From: Promethearchaeota archaeon
GTDB taxonomy: Archaea > Asgardarchaeota > Lokiarchaeia > Sigynarchaeales > SOKP01
NCBI GenBank assembly: GCA_030605085.1
Contig: JAUWBH010000044.1
Coordinates: 1 to 35,463 of the forward strand
Direction of reading: 5' to 3'
DNA length: 35,463 bases
Of the stretch, positions 25,005 to 34,367 are shown one piece after another. Position numbers and translations under genes: made by a program. The first letter of the stretch is position 1. Each line of letters begins with the position of its first letter. Under the pieces are notes generated by a model. That model saw only the letters and a list, made by a program, of their open reading frames with translations, did no database searches and was not told the origin of the DNA.

Positions 25005-25712
25005 ATGAGTGAAAACTTAGTCGAATTAGGGAAAAAAACAGCAGCAGAAAAAGCAGTAGAAGAAAATGTTAAAAGCAACATGATTCTAGGAATAGGAAGC
25101 GGATCTACTGTAGTTTACGCTGTAAAAAAAATAGCTGAATTGAATAGAGAAAAAGATCTGAATCTAAAGTGTATCCCAACTTCTTTTCAGTCATATCAAT
25201 TAATCATAGAAAACGGGCTTAATCTAGTTTCTTTGGATCAATACCCCGAAATTGATTTAGATATTGATGGGGCTGATGAAATTGACGCTAATTTGAACCT
25301 GATAAAAGGTGGAGGAGGTTGTTTGCTTCAAGAGAAAATTATTGCCTCGAATTCCGAAAAACTCGTAATAGTGGTGGATTTTAGAAAGAATTCGGAAAAA
25401 TTAGGCCAAAATTGGAAAAAAGGCGTTCCAATTGAGGTGATTCCAATTGCTTATGTTCCCATTATGAAGAAAATGGAAAAATTAGGGGGAAAACCCTCAC
25501 TTAGAATGGCCCAATCAAAAGCTGGGCCATTAATCACTGACAATGGTAATTTTATTATCGATGTTGATTTTGGAATAATTGACAATCCTTCAGAGCTTAA
25601 TCAAAAAATATTATTAATACCTGGAGTTGTAGAAACGGGTTTATTTTTAAATATGACATCAAAAGCGTATATTGGTCAAAAAGATGGAAATGTTTTAATT
25701 CTTCATAAATAG
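25005..25712 (+). CDS. rpiA: Ribose-5-phosphate isomerase A
   Basis: The 235-residue protein interconverts ribose-5-phosphate and ribulose-5-phosphate. RpiA motifs: GIGSGSTV (phosphate loop), PTSFQS, DLDIDGADEIDANLNLIKGGGG (the catalytic Asp/Glu region) and DFRKNSEKLG. ITDNGNFIIDVDFG and PGVVETGLF are the typical C-terminal signatures. Preceded at 17 nt by purE and by a GGGAG ribosome site, so probably co-transcribed, supplying ribose phosphate to purine synthesis. A partial, recently derived copy of its 3' end lies at 26519-26703. Confidence 0.95.
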   Translation: MSENLVELGKKTAAEKAVEENVKSNMILGIGSGSTVVYAVKKIAELNREKDLNLKCIPTSFQSYQLIIENGLNLVSLDQYPEIDLDIDGADEIDANLNLIKGGGGCLLQEKIIASNSEKLVIVVDFRKNSEKLGQNWKKGVPIEVIPIAYVPIMKKMEKLGGKPSLRMAQSKAGPLITDNGNFIIDVDFGIIDNPSELNQKILLIPGVVETGLFLNMTSKAYIGQKDGNVLILHK

Positions 25713-25743
25713 ATATAATATTTTAATTTTGAATTTTAATAAA

Positions 25744-25757
25744 CCTTTGGTTAAAGG
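25744..25757 (+). terminator. Hairpin plus T tract after rpiA
   Basis: CCTTT-GGTT-AAAGG (5-bp stem, 4-nt loop) 31 nt after the rpiA stop is followed by CTCTTTTGTC. This could mark the end of the purE-rpiA transcript. Archaeal termination depends mainly on T tracts, so the hairpin may be incidental. Confidence 0.35.
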
Positions 25758-25974
25758 CTCTTTTGTCGCAATAATAAATTCATTAAAATGCATGCTCATT
25801 TTTTATTTTGAATGTTTTTAAAGAAAAATTAAATCTATAATTTTTGAAGATAATATAAAGCATCATCAATATCCAATATAAACATCATTAATCTCATCAA
25901 ATATTTAAAAGAAAAAGAATTATTTATTTAAAATAGTTTTCTATTAATAAAAAAAAAATTTGCTGGTGAAAATA

Positions 25975-26451
25975 ATGGGTGAAAAAGTTCGCAAGCGGGC
26001 TGAAAGGTTAGGTTTAATCAAACTCCGTCCCACTATTCTTTATGGGAGACCAAAAAAGATCAGACGGATGGCCTCTAAGGGAAAGCCAGATATCGCTGAT
26101 GCAATCCGGGATTACATGAGGTTACTTGATCCAAACTCTGTCGAAGATTCTTCTATGCGCATGAAAAGTATGAGTGTTACGTATTATTCTATAGCGCCTC
26201 AAGCAAATTTATATGTTGAAGTACTTCTTAAGATAGCAGGATTATCAATCAAGGTTAAACCTGTCAATTGGGCGCTCCAAATTAGTATTTTTAGTGATAA
26301 CAACGAACACATTCGGGGAATTGCCAACGCTGTAAATCAAATATGGGAGGACAAAATTCTGGCTCATATAGACTGGAAAATAGTTGAAAAAAAATACAAT
26401 GTCAAGAGAAAGGATTGTATTGCCGCATGGAACGCTATCATCAAGAGGTAA
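25975..26451 (+). CDS. Basic protein of unknown function
   Basis: The likely start is ATG at 25975, with GGTGA a few bases upstream; a TTG at 25960 would add five residues. The 158-residue protein has a strongly basic N-terminus (MGEKVRKRAERLGLIKLRP, then GRPKKIRRMASKGK), suggesting nucleic-acid binding, followed by a mixed alpha/beta region and a basic C-terminal helix (EKKYNVKRKDC). No motif or family is recognised. It sits between rpiA and the rpiA 3' remnant; its promoter would be in the AT-rich 260 nt upstream, which otherwise hold only the putative terminator. Confidence 0.6.
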   Translation: MGEKVRKRAERLGLIKLRPTILYGRPKKIRRMASKGKPDIADAIRDYMRLLDPNSVEDSSMRMKSMSVTYYSIAPQANLYVEVLLKIAGLSIKVKPVNWALQISIFSDNNEHIRGIANAVNQIWEDKILAHIDWKIVEKKYNVKRKDCIAAWNAIIKR

Positions 26452-26518
26452 TTTAGACACCAAATTTCTTCTTTACAAGTTTTTTTGGTTTATTTTTTAT
26501 GCTATTAACAGTGATGGT

Positions 26519-26703
26519 GCAATTATTAAGCACGGACAATGGTAACTTTATTATAGATGTTGATTTTGGAATAATTGACAATCCTTCAGAGCTTAATCAA
26601 AAAATGTTATTAATCTTTGGAGTTTTAGAATACTGGATTTTTATAAGAATGCCTTCTAAAGAGTATTGGTCAAAAAGACGGGAATATTTTAATTCTTCAA
26701 AAA
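26519..26703 (+). pseudogene. rpiA 3'-end remnant
   Basis: Positions 26535-26610 are nearly identical in DNA to the rpiA segment coding DNGNFIIDVDFGIIDNPSEL, with only a few silent or near-silent changes, so the copy is recent. Similarity then decays (PGVVETGLF has become FGVLEYWIF), a 2-nt deletion breaks the frame near GQKDG, and the match ends with the last rpiA codons. It lies about 0.8 kb downstream of rpiA in the same direction, beyond an unrelated gene. The 5' two thirds of rpiA are missing. Confidence 0.85.
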
Positions 26704-26788
26704 TAAATCCAACATTTTTAATTGGGAAAAAAGAAAATTTTTTTAGAAATCTTTAACTATACCTATTATTATGAATGATCTTCAATAA

Positions 26789-26886
26789 GGGGACGTGGAT
26801 TAGACCGGAAGATCGTTCGCTTGGCATGCGAAAGTGGGTTCAATTCCCACCGTTTTAGGCCGCGGGTTCAATTCCCGCCGTCTCCA
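26789..26886 (+). tRNA. tRNA-Ala(GGC) with a 24-nt intron-like insert
   Basis: Acceptor stem GGGGACG/CGTCTCC (26789-26795 and 26879-26885, one G-T), discriminator A at 26886, D arm GATT/GATC, anticodon stem TTCGC/GCGAA, loop TTGGCAT (anticodon GGC, alanine), and T arm GCGGG-TTCAATT-CCCGC (26862-26878). CCA is not encoded. Between the anticodon stem and T arm lie 29 nt instead of the usual five. Removing 26833-26856 leaves AGGCC and a fully standard tRNA. A second T-arm-like hairpin lies inside the insert. A TATA-like TTTAACTATA is about 30 nt upstream. Confidence 0.88.
26833..26856 (+). other. 24-nt BHB-like insert (probable intron) in tRNA-Ala
   Basis: The insert folds as GUGGG-UUCAAUU-CCCAC, a hairpin identical in form to a T arm. 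Around it a BHB-like structure can be drawn: bulge 1 AAA, central helix UGCG/CGUU (three pairs plus one U-U mismatch), bulge 2 UUA, and an exon-exon helix GGC/GCC. Cutting after the second base of each bulge removes 24 nt. The position (43/44) is non-canonical, as seen for extra tRNA introns in some Thermoproteota. A tandem duplication of the T arm plus acceptor end is the alternative origin. Confidence 0.6.
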
Positions 26887-27091
26887 TTCTTATTGATATT
26901 TTAGTTTTATTAATTTTTTGAAAATTGAAATGTAAAGAGATAGAGTGCGTTTTAGAAAATTATAAAAAATAGAAAGAAAATATTTATTTCATTTTCTCAT
27001 TCTTCATTTTGAAAGGTTAGAAATTTTTTTTTACTTTCAATCTATATTTAATATAACCACTTCAATTTTGAATGGAATTTTTATATCTCAT

Positions 27092-29353
27092 ATGTTTGGC
27101 ACTAAGATTCCACGGAAAGACCTTATTCCAATAATTTTAGTAATGCTTCTTCTGTTTGTATCTATAGCTTGTGCTAACATGTTAATTCCCAGTTATGCAG
27201 CAATTGAAAAAGAATTTAATATTCCCGAAGCGCTAATTGCTATACCGGATGCGCTTTTCATTTTAGTTAGCGCTTGTTTCGCTCTCATTTGGGGCTACTG
27301 GGTGGATCGTATTAATAGGGGAAGGGTCATTCTCTTTGGAGCTTGCTGTTGGACCGTTGGAATGTTATTAACCGCTTTTAGCACATCCTATCAAATGCTT
27401 ATATTCTCTAGAATGTTAAGCGGAGCTGGTTTAGGATGCGTTTTACCTGTGGGATATTCAATTATTTCTGATGCAATTCCTCCTGAGGAGAGGTCGGGAT
27501 GGTTTGGAACATTAGCAATTCTAAGTTCGGTGTCAAATGGAATTGGTCAGGCATTATCGTCTTTTTTAGGACCTGTAGCAGGTTGAAGGTTTCCATTCCT
27601 TCTTTTATCGATAATAAGCGTAGTAATTCTAATTTTCCTTTTTTTTACAAAAAGATACATTCCACAACGTGGCGCAAGCGAAGACGAATTATTAGATTTA
27701 GCTCAATTAAGTTTAGAATATAGCTACAGAATTTCTACGTCTGAATTAGGAGAAATATTAAAAAAAAAAACAAACCGGTATTTAATGATTCAAGGGTTTT
27801 TCGCAATCATTCCAGGAACAATCTTAGTATACTTCTTAACTTCCATGTTTGCTCTCTACTACTTTGCAGACTTGCCTGAAGAAATTAGACTTCAAGTATC
27901 CTCTATATTTGCAGGAATGGCGGGCATAGGATACATCTTAGGAAACCTCGTTCTATCACGATTGGGGGATTATTTGTTTAAAAAAAACAAAAAGAATCGA
28001 ACTCGATTAGCAACATTTTGTTTGATTATCACAATTCCATTATTTCTTATAACACTTTTCCTCGTCGAACCTGTCAGTGTAAACAAATTAGATATTGATT
28101 ATCCAGATCCTATTCCCACTGGAGAGATGTGGCATTACATTATTTTAACTATTGGTGAAATTTTCAGGGTTTATCCTTCTTACATTTTTTATTTTATATT
28201 CGCTATAATCGGTACGATGACGGGTGCGGGTCCTGTCGCAAATAGAAACGCCACTATGATAGATGTTAACATGCCAGAACATAAAGGGACGGCAGCATCA
28301 TTTTTTAATCTCTCAGAACAGATCGGTAAAGGAGTTACATTGTTAATTTCGTTTATGTTAATAACATGGCTAGGAAGCATATACAATATGATGCTATTCT
28401 CCATAATCTTTTGGATTCCAGCAGCGATATTATGGTATTTTGTAACCAGAAATGTAGAAGAAGATATGTATTACAAATCGAGAATCTTAACTGAAAGAAA
28501 ACAAGTCACATTAATCGATTATATATTCGAATTAGAGATTCAAATGGACAGAGCGATTCAAAAAGTCCAAGATTCAAAATATTACATTGAAACAAATAAG
28601 GAAAAGTTCAATCAGTTGTTAAATGATTCGTTAAAAATAATAATATTCTGCGAAAGAGAGGGAGTATCAAGAAGTATAACAAATATCGAATCTAAAGCAC
28701 ATGTTTTAAAACTCAAAGTAATATTAACTAAACAAGAAGCAAATAGTATATACAAAAAATTAGAAGATAAAAATTTATCTGTTAAAGAAATTGACAATTT
28801 AAATGAGGGATTAAGAAAAATTAAGTTAAAGATTAGCGAATGGGAGCAAAGTACATTCGGTGAAATTCAAACTTATTACGAAGACGCTTATTTAAAAATA
28901 GTAGAAGCGAGATTATTGCGTCATATCAATTTGGTTAGGTGCGTAGGAAAAATAAAGGAAGCAATTAACATTTATCATCGAACAAAACACCTACTTAGTG
29001 AAAGAATTGAAATCACTAAGGATAAAGAGGACCTAACGGAAGAAGACTCAATTATGTTTGAGAAAGAACAAGATATATATGAAAAGTGCAGAAAATCTCT
29101 GTTAGCGACAGTTAAATTACGGGACGATATTGAATCCGTATTTCAACAGCTCGAAGATGCAGGAATCAGTAAAGGTGATCTCTTAAAAATTGTGGAACTT
29201 ACATTCGAATACGAAGTAGATCTTTACAATATTATAGTTGATACATTAGGAGTTGATAATAAAACTAAAGATGCTATTATGAAGATTTTAAAGAAAATTG
29301 ATATTTCTTTTAACGAGTATGATCAATGGATAGTCGATTTTCAAGTGTTCTAA
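27092..29353 (+). pseudogene. MFS transporter with cytoplasmic coiled-coil tail, interrupted by one UGA
   Basis: The frame runs from ATG at 27092 (or TTG at 27068) to TAA at 29353 with a single internal stop, TGA at 27584-27586. The sequence around it is GPVAG-stop-RFPFLL; MFS proteins have Trp here (G-W-R-x-P-F), so TGA stands for TGG. Residues 1-460 form 12 membrane helices with the motif GYWVDRINRGR after helix 2; residues from about 475 to 753 are a long, charged, coiled-coil-rich cytoplasmic tail. No other lesion is present over more than 580 downstream codons, so the mutation is recent, tolerated, read through, or a sequencing error. Substrate unknown. Confidence 0.8.
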
Positions 29354-29392
29354 AAGGTTTGAATTTTTTGAATTTTTTAAACTTATTAGTGT

Positions 29393-29941
29393 TTAAAATT
29401 CAATATTCTCGACGAATGATTCAATTGATTGTTCTAAATCTATAATATCGTCAATGTCTTTAATTTCTGCACTAGCTATTTTATTTAAAAATTCTTTTAA
29501 CAATTTTTCCTTGGCTTTATCGGTTGGGAAAAGAAGACTACTCTTGTAATGTTCCCAATCTAAAATATTCGAAAAGATTAAGAATAAAATCTCCATATGG
29601 CTATATTCAATTAGATCTCGAAATTTATCCTTAGTAATTAGTTGCTTAGTATGGTCCTTATAAAAATTTGATAGATCATTGTAGTAATTAGTGATCCGCG
29701 CTACATTATCCAATTGAGATTTCAACGCCGCTTTATTAATAGGGCTCTCTTCGTCTTTATAGATAATTTCAAAGTAGGTCATGATAAAGTCCTTTAACTT
29801 TTGTAATTTCTGTTGGAATACGCGAGTCTTAACAATCCTCTCGAACATCGGGCTCTCTTTTTGCTTATAAAAACTAAGTTCAAATTTTACGATCGATAAA
29901 ATGTCAAAGAACAATTCTCGAATGTCGATTTCTTCAGCCAT
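29393..29941 (-). CDS. Helical protein of unknown function
   Basis: The likely start is ATG at 29941 (MAEEIDIRELFFDIL); a GTG nine bases upstream is less likely. The 182-residue protein is almost all helical and charged, with no Cys cluster, signal or membrane span. It is convergent with the MFS gene and ends 40 nt from it. Its helical composition recalls the tail of that transporter, but no direct similarity is seen. Function unknown. Confidence 0.6.
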   Translation of the reverse strand: MAEEIDIRELFFDILSIVKFELSFYKQKESPMFERIVKTRVFQQKLQKLKDFIMTYFEIIYKDEESPINKAALKSQLDNVARITNYYNDLSNFYKDHTKQLITKDKFRDLIEYSHMEILFLIFSNILDWEHYKSSLLFPTDKAKEKLLKEFLNKIASAEIKDIDDIIDLEQSIESFVENIEF

Positions 29942-30059
29942 AATTTTCACATTTCTTAAATTTTTAGTATATAAATATGTAACAATATGATATAAATTTA
30001 GTATTTAAATTTTTTATTTCCTCAATTTAAAAAGAAGTTTAAATGACTATTAAAAAATT

Positions 30060-31004
30060 CTATAATGATTTAGAAGTTTTCGATTTTTTCGAGATTTTTT
30101 TTAATACATTCTTATAGATTATACCTTTTATGTGAATTTTTATTATTCTAAATGGACATTTTATCATAAAATCTAAATCAGAACGAGGAGATTTTCTTAA
30201 AGAGAGGAATCTTTTATAAAACTCTTTAGCTTGTTTTTTATATCTGGGGGATTTTTCAAGTATAACAAATCGATTAATTATATTCTCCAGAGAGGCTGAA
30301 TCTTCAAAACTATAGAAATTAGAAGCTCTTAATGCCCATTTAACAGCCTCTAATTGAAATCTCATTGAGTTTAGCGACTTAAATGGCGAAAACACCAAAG
30401 AAAAAGTGGAAATTATTAAGTTCATAATAATACTCTTCACCATGTCAAACGGAGGTATTATAATTTTTTTCTTGACGATTTCTCTTAAATCTAAACCATA
30501 TAACATATCGCTGTTGTCAATTACTGAGCATAATACAATCTTTTTTGGCGCGAATAACTTAGAAAAAACCTCGTTCACTTGAAATATTTTATGGAAAATC
30601 CCTAGCTCCCAATGTTTTTTTTTAGTAAGAAAATGGCTGATAAACATTCCTGTTGTCTGTTGAACTACACCTAAAATCTTAGTACTAATATTAGAATCGT
30701 ACTCTCTAAAGTGGTGTTTTATTTCCATTGCTATAAGATATTTTTCAATTTCCTTAAGCCATTTCTGAGGAACATTATCTTTAAATATAATTAGCAAATC
30801 ACAATCTGAGACGATTGTAGAATCAACTTTTTTATTGTTTGCGGCTTGGCTTCCAAATAAAATAACTGATATTACTTTATCAATTCCAATCTGATTATTA
30901 ATAAGGGAAATAACATCTTTAATATAATTTCTAGACTGTTCGTTAACGCACTCTAATTTAGTGTAAATTTCATTCTGAATCTTTTCTGAGATTTTAATTG
31001 ACAA
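30060..31004 (-). CDS. Nucleotidyltransferase-domain protein (polymerase beta superfamily)
   Basis: The 314-residue protein has an N-terminal nucleotidyltransferase core: LFGSQAA (G51-S52) and SDCDLLIIF with D67 and D69 as metal ligands, and a possible third acidic residue in MEIKHHFREYD. The C-terminal 170 residues are helical and basic (KSLNSMRFQLEAVKWALRAS), a layout like kanamycin-nucleotidyltransferase-type proteins that transfer a nucleotide to a small molecule, protein or RNA. No HEPN antitoxin partner is adjacent. Start is TTG at 31004, with no clear ribosome site. Confidence 0.75.
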   Translation of the reverse strand: MSIKISEKIQNEIYTKLECVNEQSRNYIKDVISLINNQIGIDKVISVILFGSQAANNKKVDSTIVSDCDLLIIFKDNVPQKWLKEIEKYLIAMEIKHHFREYDSNISTKILGVVQQTTGMFISHFLTKKKHWELGIFHKIFQVNEVFSKLFAPKKIVLCSVIDNSDMLYGLDLREIVKKKIIIPPFDMVKSIIMNLIISTFSLVFSPFKSLNSMRFQLEAVKWALRASNFYSFEDSASLENIINRFVILEKSPRYKKQAKEFYKRFLSLRKSPRSDLDFMIKCPFRIIKIHIKGIIYKNVLKKISKKSKTSKSL

Positions 31005-31102
31005 AATCTAATCGTTAAATTTTATTTTTTTTAATATTTTAAGATTCTTGAATAATATTTTTTTTTTATAATTTCTTTAAACTAATTATTTACGATTACT
31101 TA

Positions 31103-31250
31103 TTATTTTTTACCTCCTCCAACAGATTCGATGTATTCAACTTATATATAATCAAATTCAGTAATTTGGGAGAAACTTATATTCATCATCTTTAACGGGG
31201 AAAGGAGGTTAGAGATTTTATAGACGAAATCGTAATAATTTTTAATTTTT
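31103..31250 (-). other. Possible short gene remnant in an AT-rich gap
   Basis: Within the 317-nt gap 31005-31321, the minus strand reads VYKISNLLSPLKMMNISFSQ, ITEFDYI, a TAA, then VEYIESVGGGKK and a second TAA. The composition is more protein-like than its surroundings, but I recognise no family and cannot tell a remnant from chance. No BHB intron could be assigned to the internal stop. Confidence 0.2.
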
Positions 31251-31321
31251 TATTTAATTAAATTAAAAAGCGATTAATTAAAAATTTGTTTGATCAAAAA
31301 ATTATTAGAAAAAGACAAATA

Positions 31322-32107
31322 TTAACGGAAATAAGAATCGGTTCCTTTATCCTCGGGAGGCCCTTTCATAAAGGAATCTGCCTGCCTTTTAAGAGAATCG
31401 AATATGCTTTGCATTTCCTCTATCTTTTTATCTAACTCGTCGAAATTCATATCAATTTTAAAATATTCTTTCAAAATCATAACTAGAGCTTTTGAAGCCC
31501 TAGGATCAAGAGTCATCATAGGTAAAGGAATGGTTTCAGCTAACAAACAAACTCCTGGGGCGTATCCCTTTGCTCCTGCCCAGGCTGGCAATATACCATT
31601 TGCGCCAGCGATAATTCCGGATTTCATCATTTTAGTGTTTTCTAATTCTAAAAACGAGCGCATTAATTCTTTATCAGTACTGCAAACATGAACCATTGGT
31701 TCTTTGGTAATACTTTCAGCAATTAAAGCACCTGCGCTTACGTACGTTTTAATCTTTCCTCCAGTAATTTTATCCATTTCTTCACAAAACTTTTCAGCGA
31801 ATTCAAAAACACCATTAGGGCTCTGAGGTTGAAAGTCTGCAGTTAATATAAATAGATCGTTTTCAAGTTCTCTTGATTTATAATATACTTTAGCTGCAGG
31901 AATTTCCAGCACCCCTGTCTCAACCACGGATTTTGCAGGAAAGTCGAAAAATTCTATATTTAAAAATAAATCTGCGTTAATTGAATCTTTAATTGAGTCA
32001 ATTGCTAATTTTGATACAAGTGCAATTCCAGGCCAACCTATTAATACAATTGGATCGTTTATCTTATTAATATCTAAATCAAACTTTTTTTCAGTAGTAA
32101 ATTTCAT
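31322..32107 (-). CDS. PAC2-family protein (proteasome assembly chaperone-like)
   Basis: The 261-residue protein matches archaeal PAC2/DUF75 proteins: an N-terminal strand and glycine loop IVLIGWPGIALVSKLA, FPAKSVVETGVLEIP, the central ISAG-type segment KTYVSAGALIAES, and GIIAGANGILPAWAGAKGY with CLLAETIP. C-terminal helices (DELDKKIEEMQSIFDSLKRQ) form the coiled end. Some family members (PbaB) bind proteasome alpha subunits or other complexes as ATP-independent chaperones; others are of unknown role. Start ATG at 32107. No proteasome gene is in the window. Confidence 0.85.
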   Translation of the reverse strand: MKFTTEKKFDLDINKINDPIVLIGWPGIALVSKLAIDSIKDSINADLFLNIEFFDFPAKSVVETGVLEIPAAKVYYKSRELENDLFILTADFQPQSPNGVFEFAEKFCEEMDKITGGKIKTYVSAGALIAESITKEPMVHVCSTDKELMRSFLELENTKMMKSGIIAGANGILPAWAGAKGYAPGVCLLAETIPLPMMTLDPRASKALVMILKEYFKIDMNFDELDKKIEEMQSIFDSLKRQADSFMKGPPEDKGTDSYFR

Positions 32108-32423
32108 TGGAATATACTTAAATTATAAGTGATTATTCAATTTTTCGCATTATTTAATTAACATAGGTTTTTAAAAATAATAGAAATATATCTCTAAAGG
32201 ATTTATTTGCGAACCTTTGTTTATTTCTATACATTTTAATATTTTTTCAATTATTTATAATTTTTTAAACATATAATGATAAATTCTTGAGGAAAAATTT
32301 CTAAGCATATGCTCACCAAGTAAATTCAAATAATAGATAAAATTATTATAAAATGTAATTAAGAAATGATAGAGATAAAATTTACTCTATAAAATAATTA
32401 AGAGGAATAATTGTAATTAATTT
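32108..32423. other. AT-rich intergenic region with divergent promoters
   Basis: The 316 nt separate the PAC2 gene (leftward) and the DUF2070 gene (rightward). They contain several TATA-like A/T runs (for example around 32225-32275 and 32385-32400) but no reading frame, tRNA or strong inverted repeat that I can support. Confidence 0.4.
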
Positions 32424-34358
32424 ATGTATGTACAAAAACAAAAGGAACCATCTCGAAAGGCTCCAGGAATTTTTACGTATATTGAACATCTTTCTTCAAG
32501 ACCTATTGCCTATCTTTCATTTTTCGGCATGCCATTGTTAGTTGGCATTTTATCAACAATTCTAAACGCAATATATTGGGGTATCCCTTTTTCTACTTAT
32601 TCAATGTTAATACTATTTCAATATTTTTTAGAAATATACGTGATCTTTATGTTTACTTCTTTAATTGGAGCGTTGTTAGCATTAAAGTCTTCTAAGAAAG
32701 CTCCAATTTTAAAAGCTCCGCCAAAAGGATGGGCTATTCAAATGAATACGATGTTTAATTTTATTATAGGGGGTAGCTATCTTGTTGGACAAACATTAGC
32801 AATTTTTCTGCGTAATATTACTTTCCAAGAAGTATTCCTCATGTTAGGAACGATTGTTTCTTATATTTTAGCCTTCACGATTTATTTTTCGTTTACAACA
32901 GTAGGGAAATATAGACGGTTTATTTTATCATTGATCCAACCCGTAGCTGTTATCGTTCTTTCAGCTGTATACACGGCCCAAGTTTCAATTATATTTTTTA
33001 TAAGGGCTATGTTATTCTTTTCTACTTGTGCATTAATATTCACTATACCTTACGCAAGGGGAATGTTTCACGTCTCTAATATCTATAGAGAAACTACGGG
33101 ACTTGGGGGATATCCATTCATTCGAGCGTTCGTGCTATCTATGATGACTGATGGTAACGATGATAAGATTGAACAAATTTTCGATAAAGTTGGAGTAGAT
33201 TCCAGTGTTAAAATCCAATATTTAGCTATTAGAAGCGAAAAAACAAAGAATATTAAAGGATTATTTGTTTTACCACATATCCACTTTGGTCCCTTTAAAA
33301 CGTGTGGGTCTTCAAATTTGCCTGAACTAATTTATAAGACATTTAGAGTTTCAATACCAGGAACCACAGTTTATCATACAACCACCGATCACACACATAA
33401 TTTAACAAAACAACAAGACATAAATAAAGTTTTAAGAAGGATTAAAATTGATCTTAACCGTTTTAAAAGCGATCCAGATATAGTTTGGATAAAAGAGATT
33501 AAAGATTTTTCTAGAAAAATCTCAAATAATTCCAAACTTATTGGAATGGTTTTAGACAACGTATCTATTATTTTTTTGACTAGACATCCACTTCCTTCCG
33601 ATGATATACAAGCAGAAATTGGCAATAAAATAAGGAAATTTGCAATATCTAACAACTATAAAGAAGTCATGATAATTGATTCTCATAATTCAATAATTGG
33701 AGATGAGGTTTTAATTGCAAAAGATTCTATCGAGGGAAAAGAATTAATTAATGTTGCAAAAAAATTTTTGACAAGTAAAACAAAAGATAAGTATCAAAGA
33801 CTTCAATTATTATATGGAGTGGCTACGGACCCATTGAAAGAATTTTCAGAAAAAGATGGAATTGGTTATGGGGGCATGGTTGTCCACCTTTTTAAAAACT
33901 CTATTACAGATCAAAAAACTGCTTTAATTCATTTTGATGCTAATAATGCGTATGTAGATGTCCGTTCTTATATCTTAAACGCTCTTCAAAATAGAGGAAT
34001 AGAACGCTGTGAAATTACAACTTCTGATTCTCATACGGTGGCTAGACAATTAACAAGAAGAGGGTATTCACCAATCGGAGATAAAATCACATTGAATTTT
34101 ATAATAGAAAAATTAAATACATTAATACAAAAAGCAGAAAACGATTTAGAACCTGTAGAATTCCATTACGGTGATTCTACCGTTGAAGGAGTAAAAATTT
34201 GGGGAAATCCAAAATATTTTGATACAATTATTGATACATTACAAGAATGTATAAGAGTTTCTCAAAGATTACTAACGCTTAGCTTAATCGTCCCAATCTT
34301 TTTCTCTTTAATATTATTATTGTTTTATTACAACATTCCAATTACAGATATTATATAA
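32424..34358 (+). CDS. DUF2070 archaeal membrane protein
   Basis: The 644-residue protein has about seven membrane helices in residues 25-215, a large soluble domain (about 220-605), and one more helix near the C-terminus (LLTLSLIVPIFFSLILLLFY). It matches archaeal DUF2070 in layout and motifs: the domain has HIHFGPFKTCGSSNLP (near 286), VYHTTTDHTHN, DSHNS and TTSDSHTVARQ. These His/Asp-rich motifs look like a metal-binding hydrolase core, but the activity is unknown to me. The family is essentially archaeal, supporting the taxonomic guess. A truncated transposase abuts its 3' end. Confidence 0.85.
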   Translation: MYVQKQKEPSRKAPGIFTYIEHLSSRPIAYLSFFGMPLLVGILSTILNAIYWGIPFSTYSMLILFQYFLEIYVIFMFTSLIGALLALKSSKKAPILKAPPKGWAIQMNTMFNFIIGGSYLVGQTLAIFLRNITFQEVFLMLGTIVSYILAFTIYFSFTTVGKYRRFILSLIQPVAVIVLSAVYTAQVSIIFFIRAMLFFSTCALIFTIPYARGMFHVSNIYRETTGLGGYPFIRAFVLSMMTDGNDDKIEQIFDKVGVDSSVKIQYLAIRSEKTKNIKGLFVLPHIHFGPFKTCGSSNLPELIYKTFRVSIPGTTVYHTTTDHTHNLTKQQDINKVLRRIKIDLNRFKSDPDIVWIKEIKDFSRKISNNSKLIGMVLDNVSIIFLTRHPLPSDDIQAEIGNKIRKFAISNNYKEVMIIDSHNSIIGDEVLIAKDSIEGKELINVAKKFLTSKTKDKYQRLQLLYGVATDPLKEFSEKDGIGYGGMVVHLFKNSITDQKTALIHFDANNAYVDVRSYILNALQNRGIERCEITTSDSHTVARQLTRRGYSPIGDKITLNFIIEKLNTLIQKAENDLEPVEFHYGDSTVEGVKIWGNPKYFDTIIDTLQECIRVSQRLLTLSLIVPIFFSLILLLFYYNIPITDII

Positions 34359-34367
34359 GTAAATGGA

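Noticed and set aside
27584..27586. UGA read as tryptophan or selenocysteine
   Set aside because: The molybdoenzyme gene ends in a UGA that overlaps the next start, so UGA is a stop here, and Cys/Sec is not expected at this MFS position.
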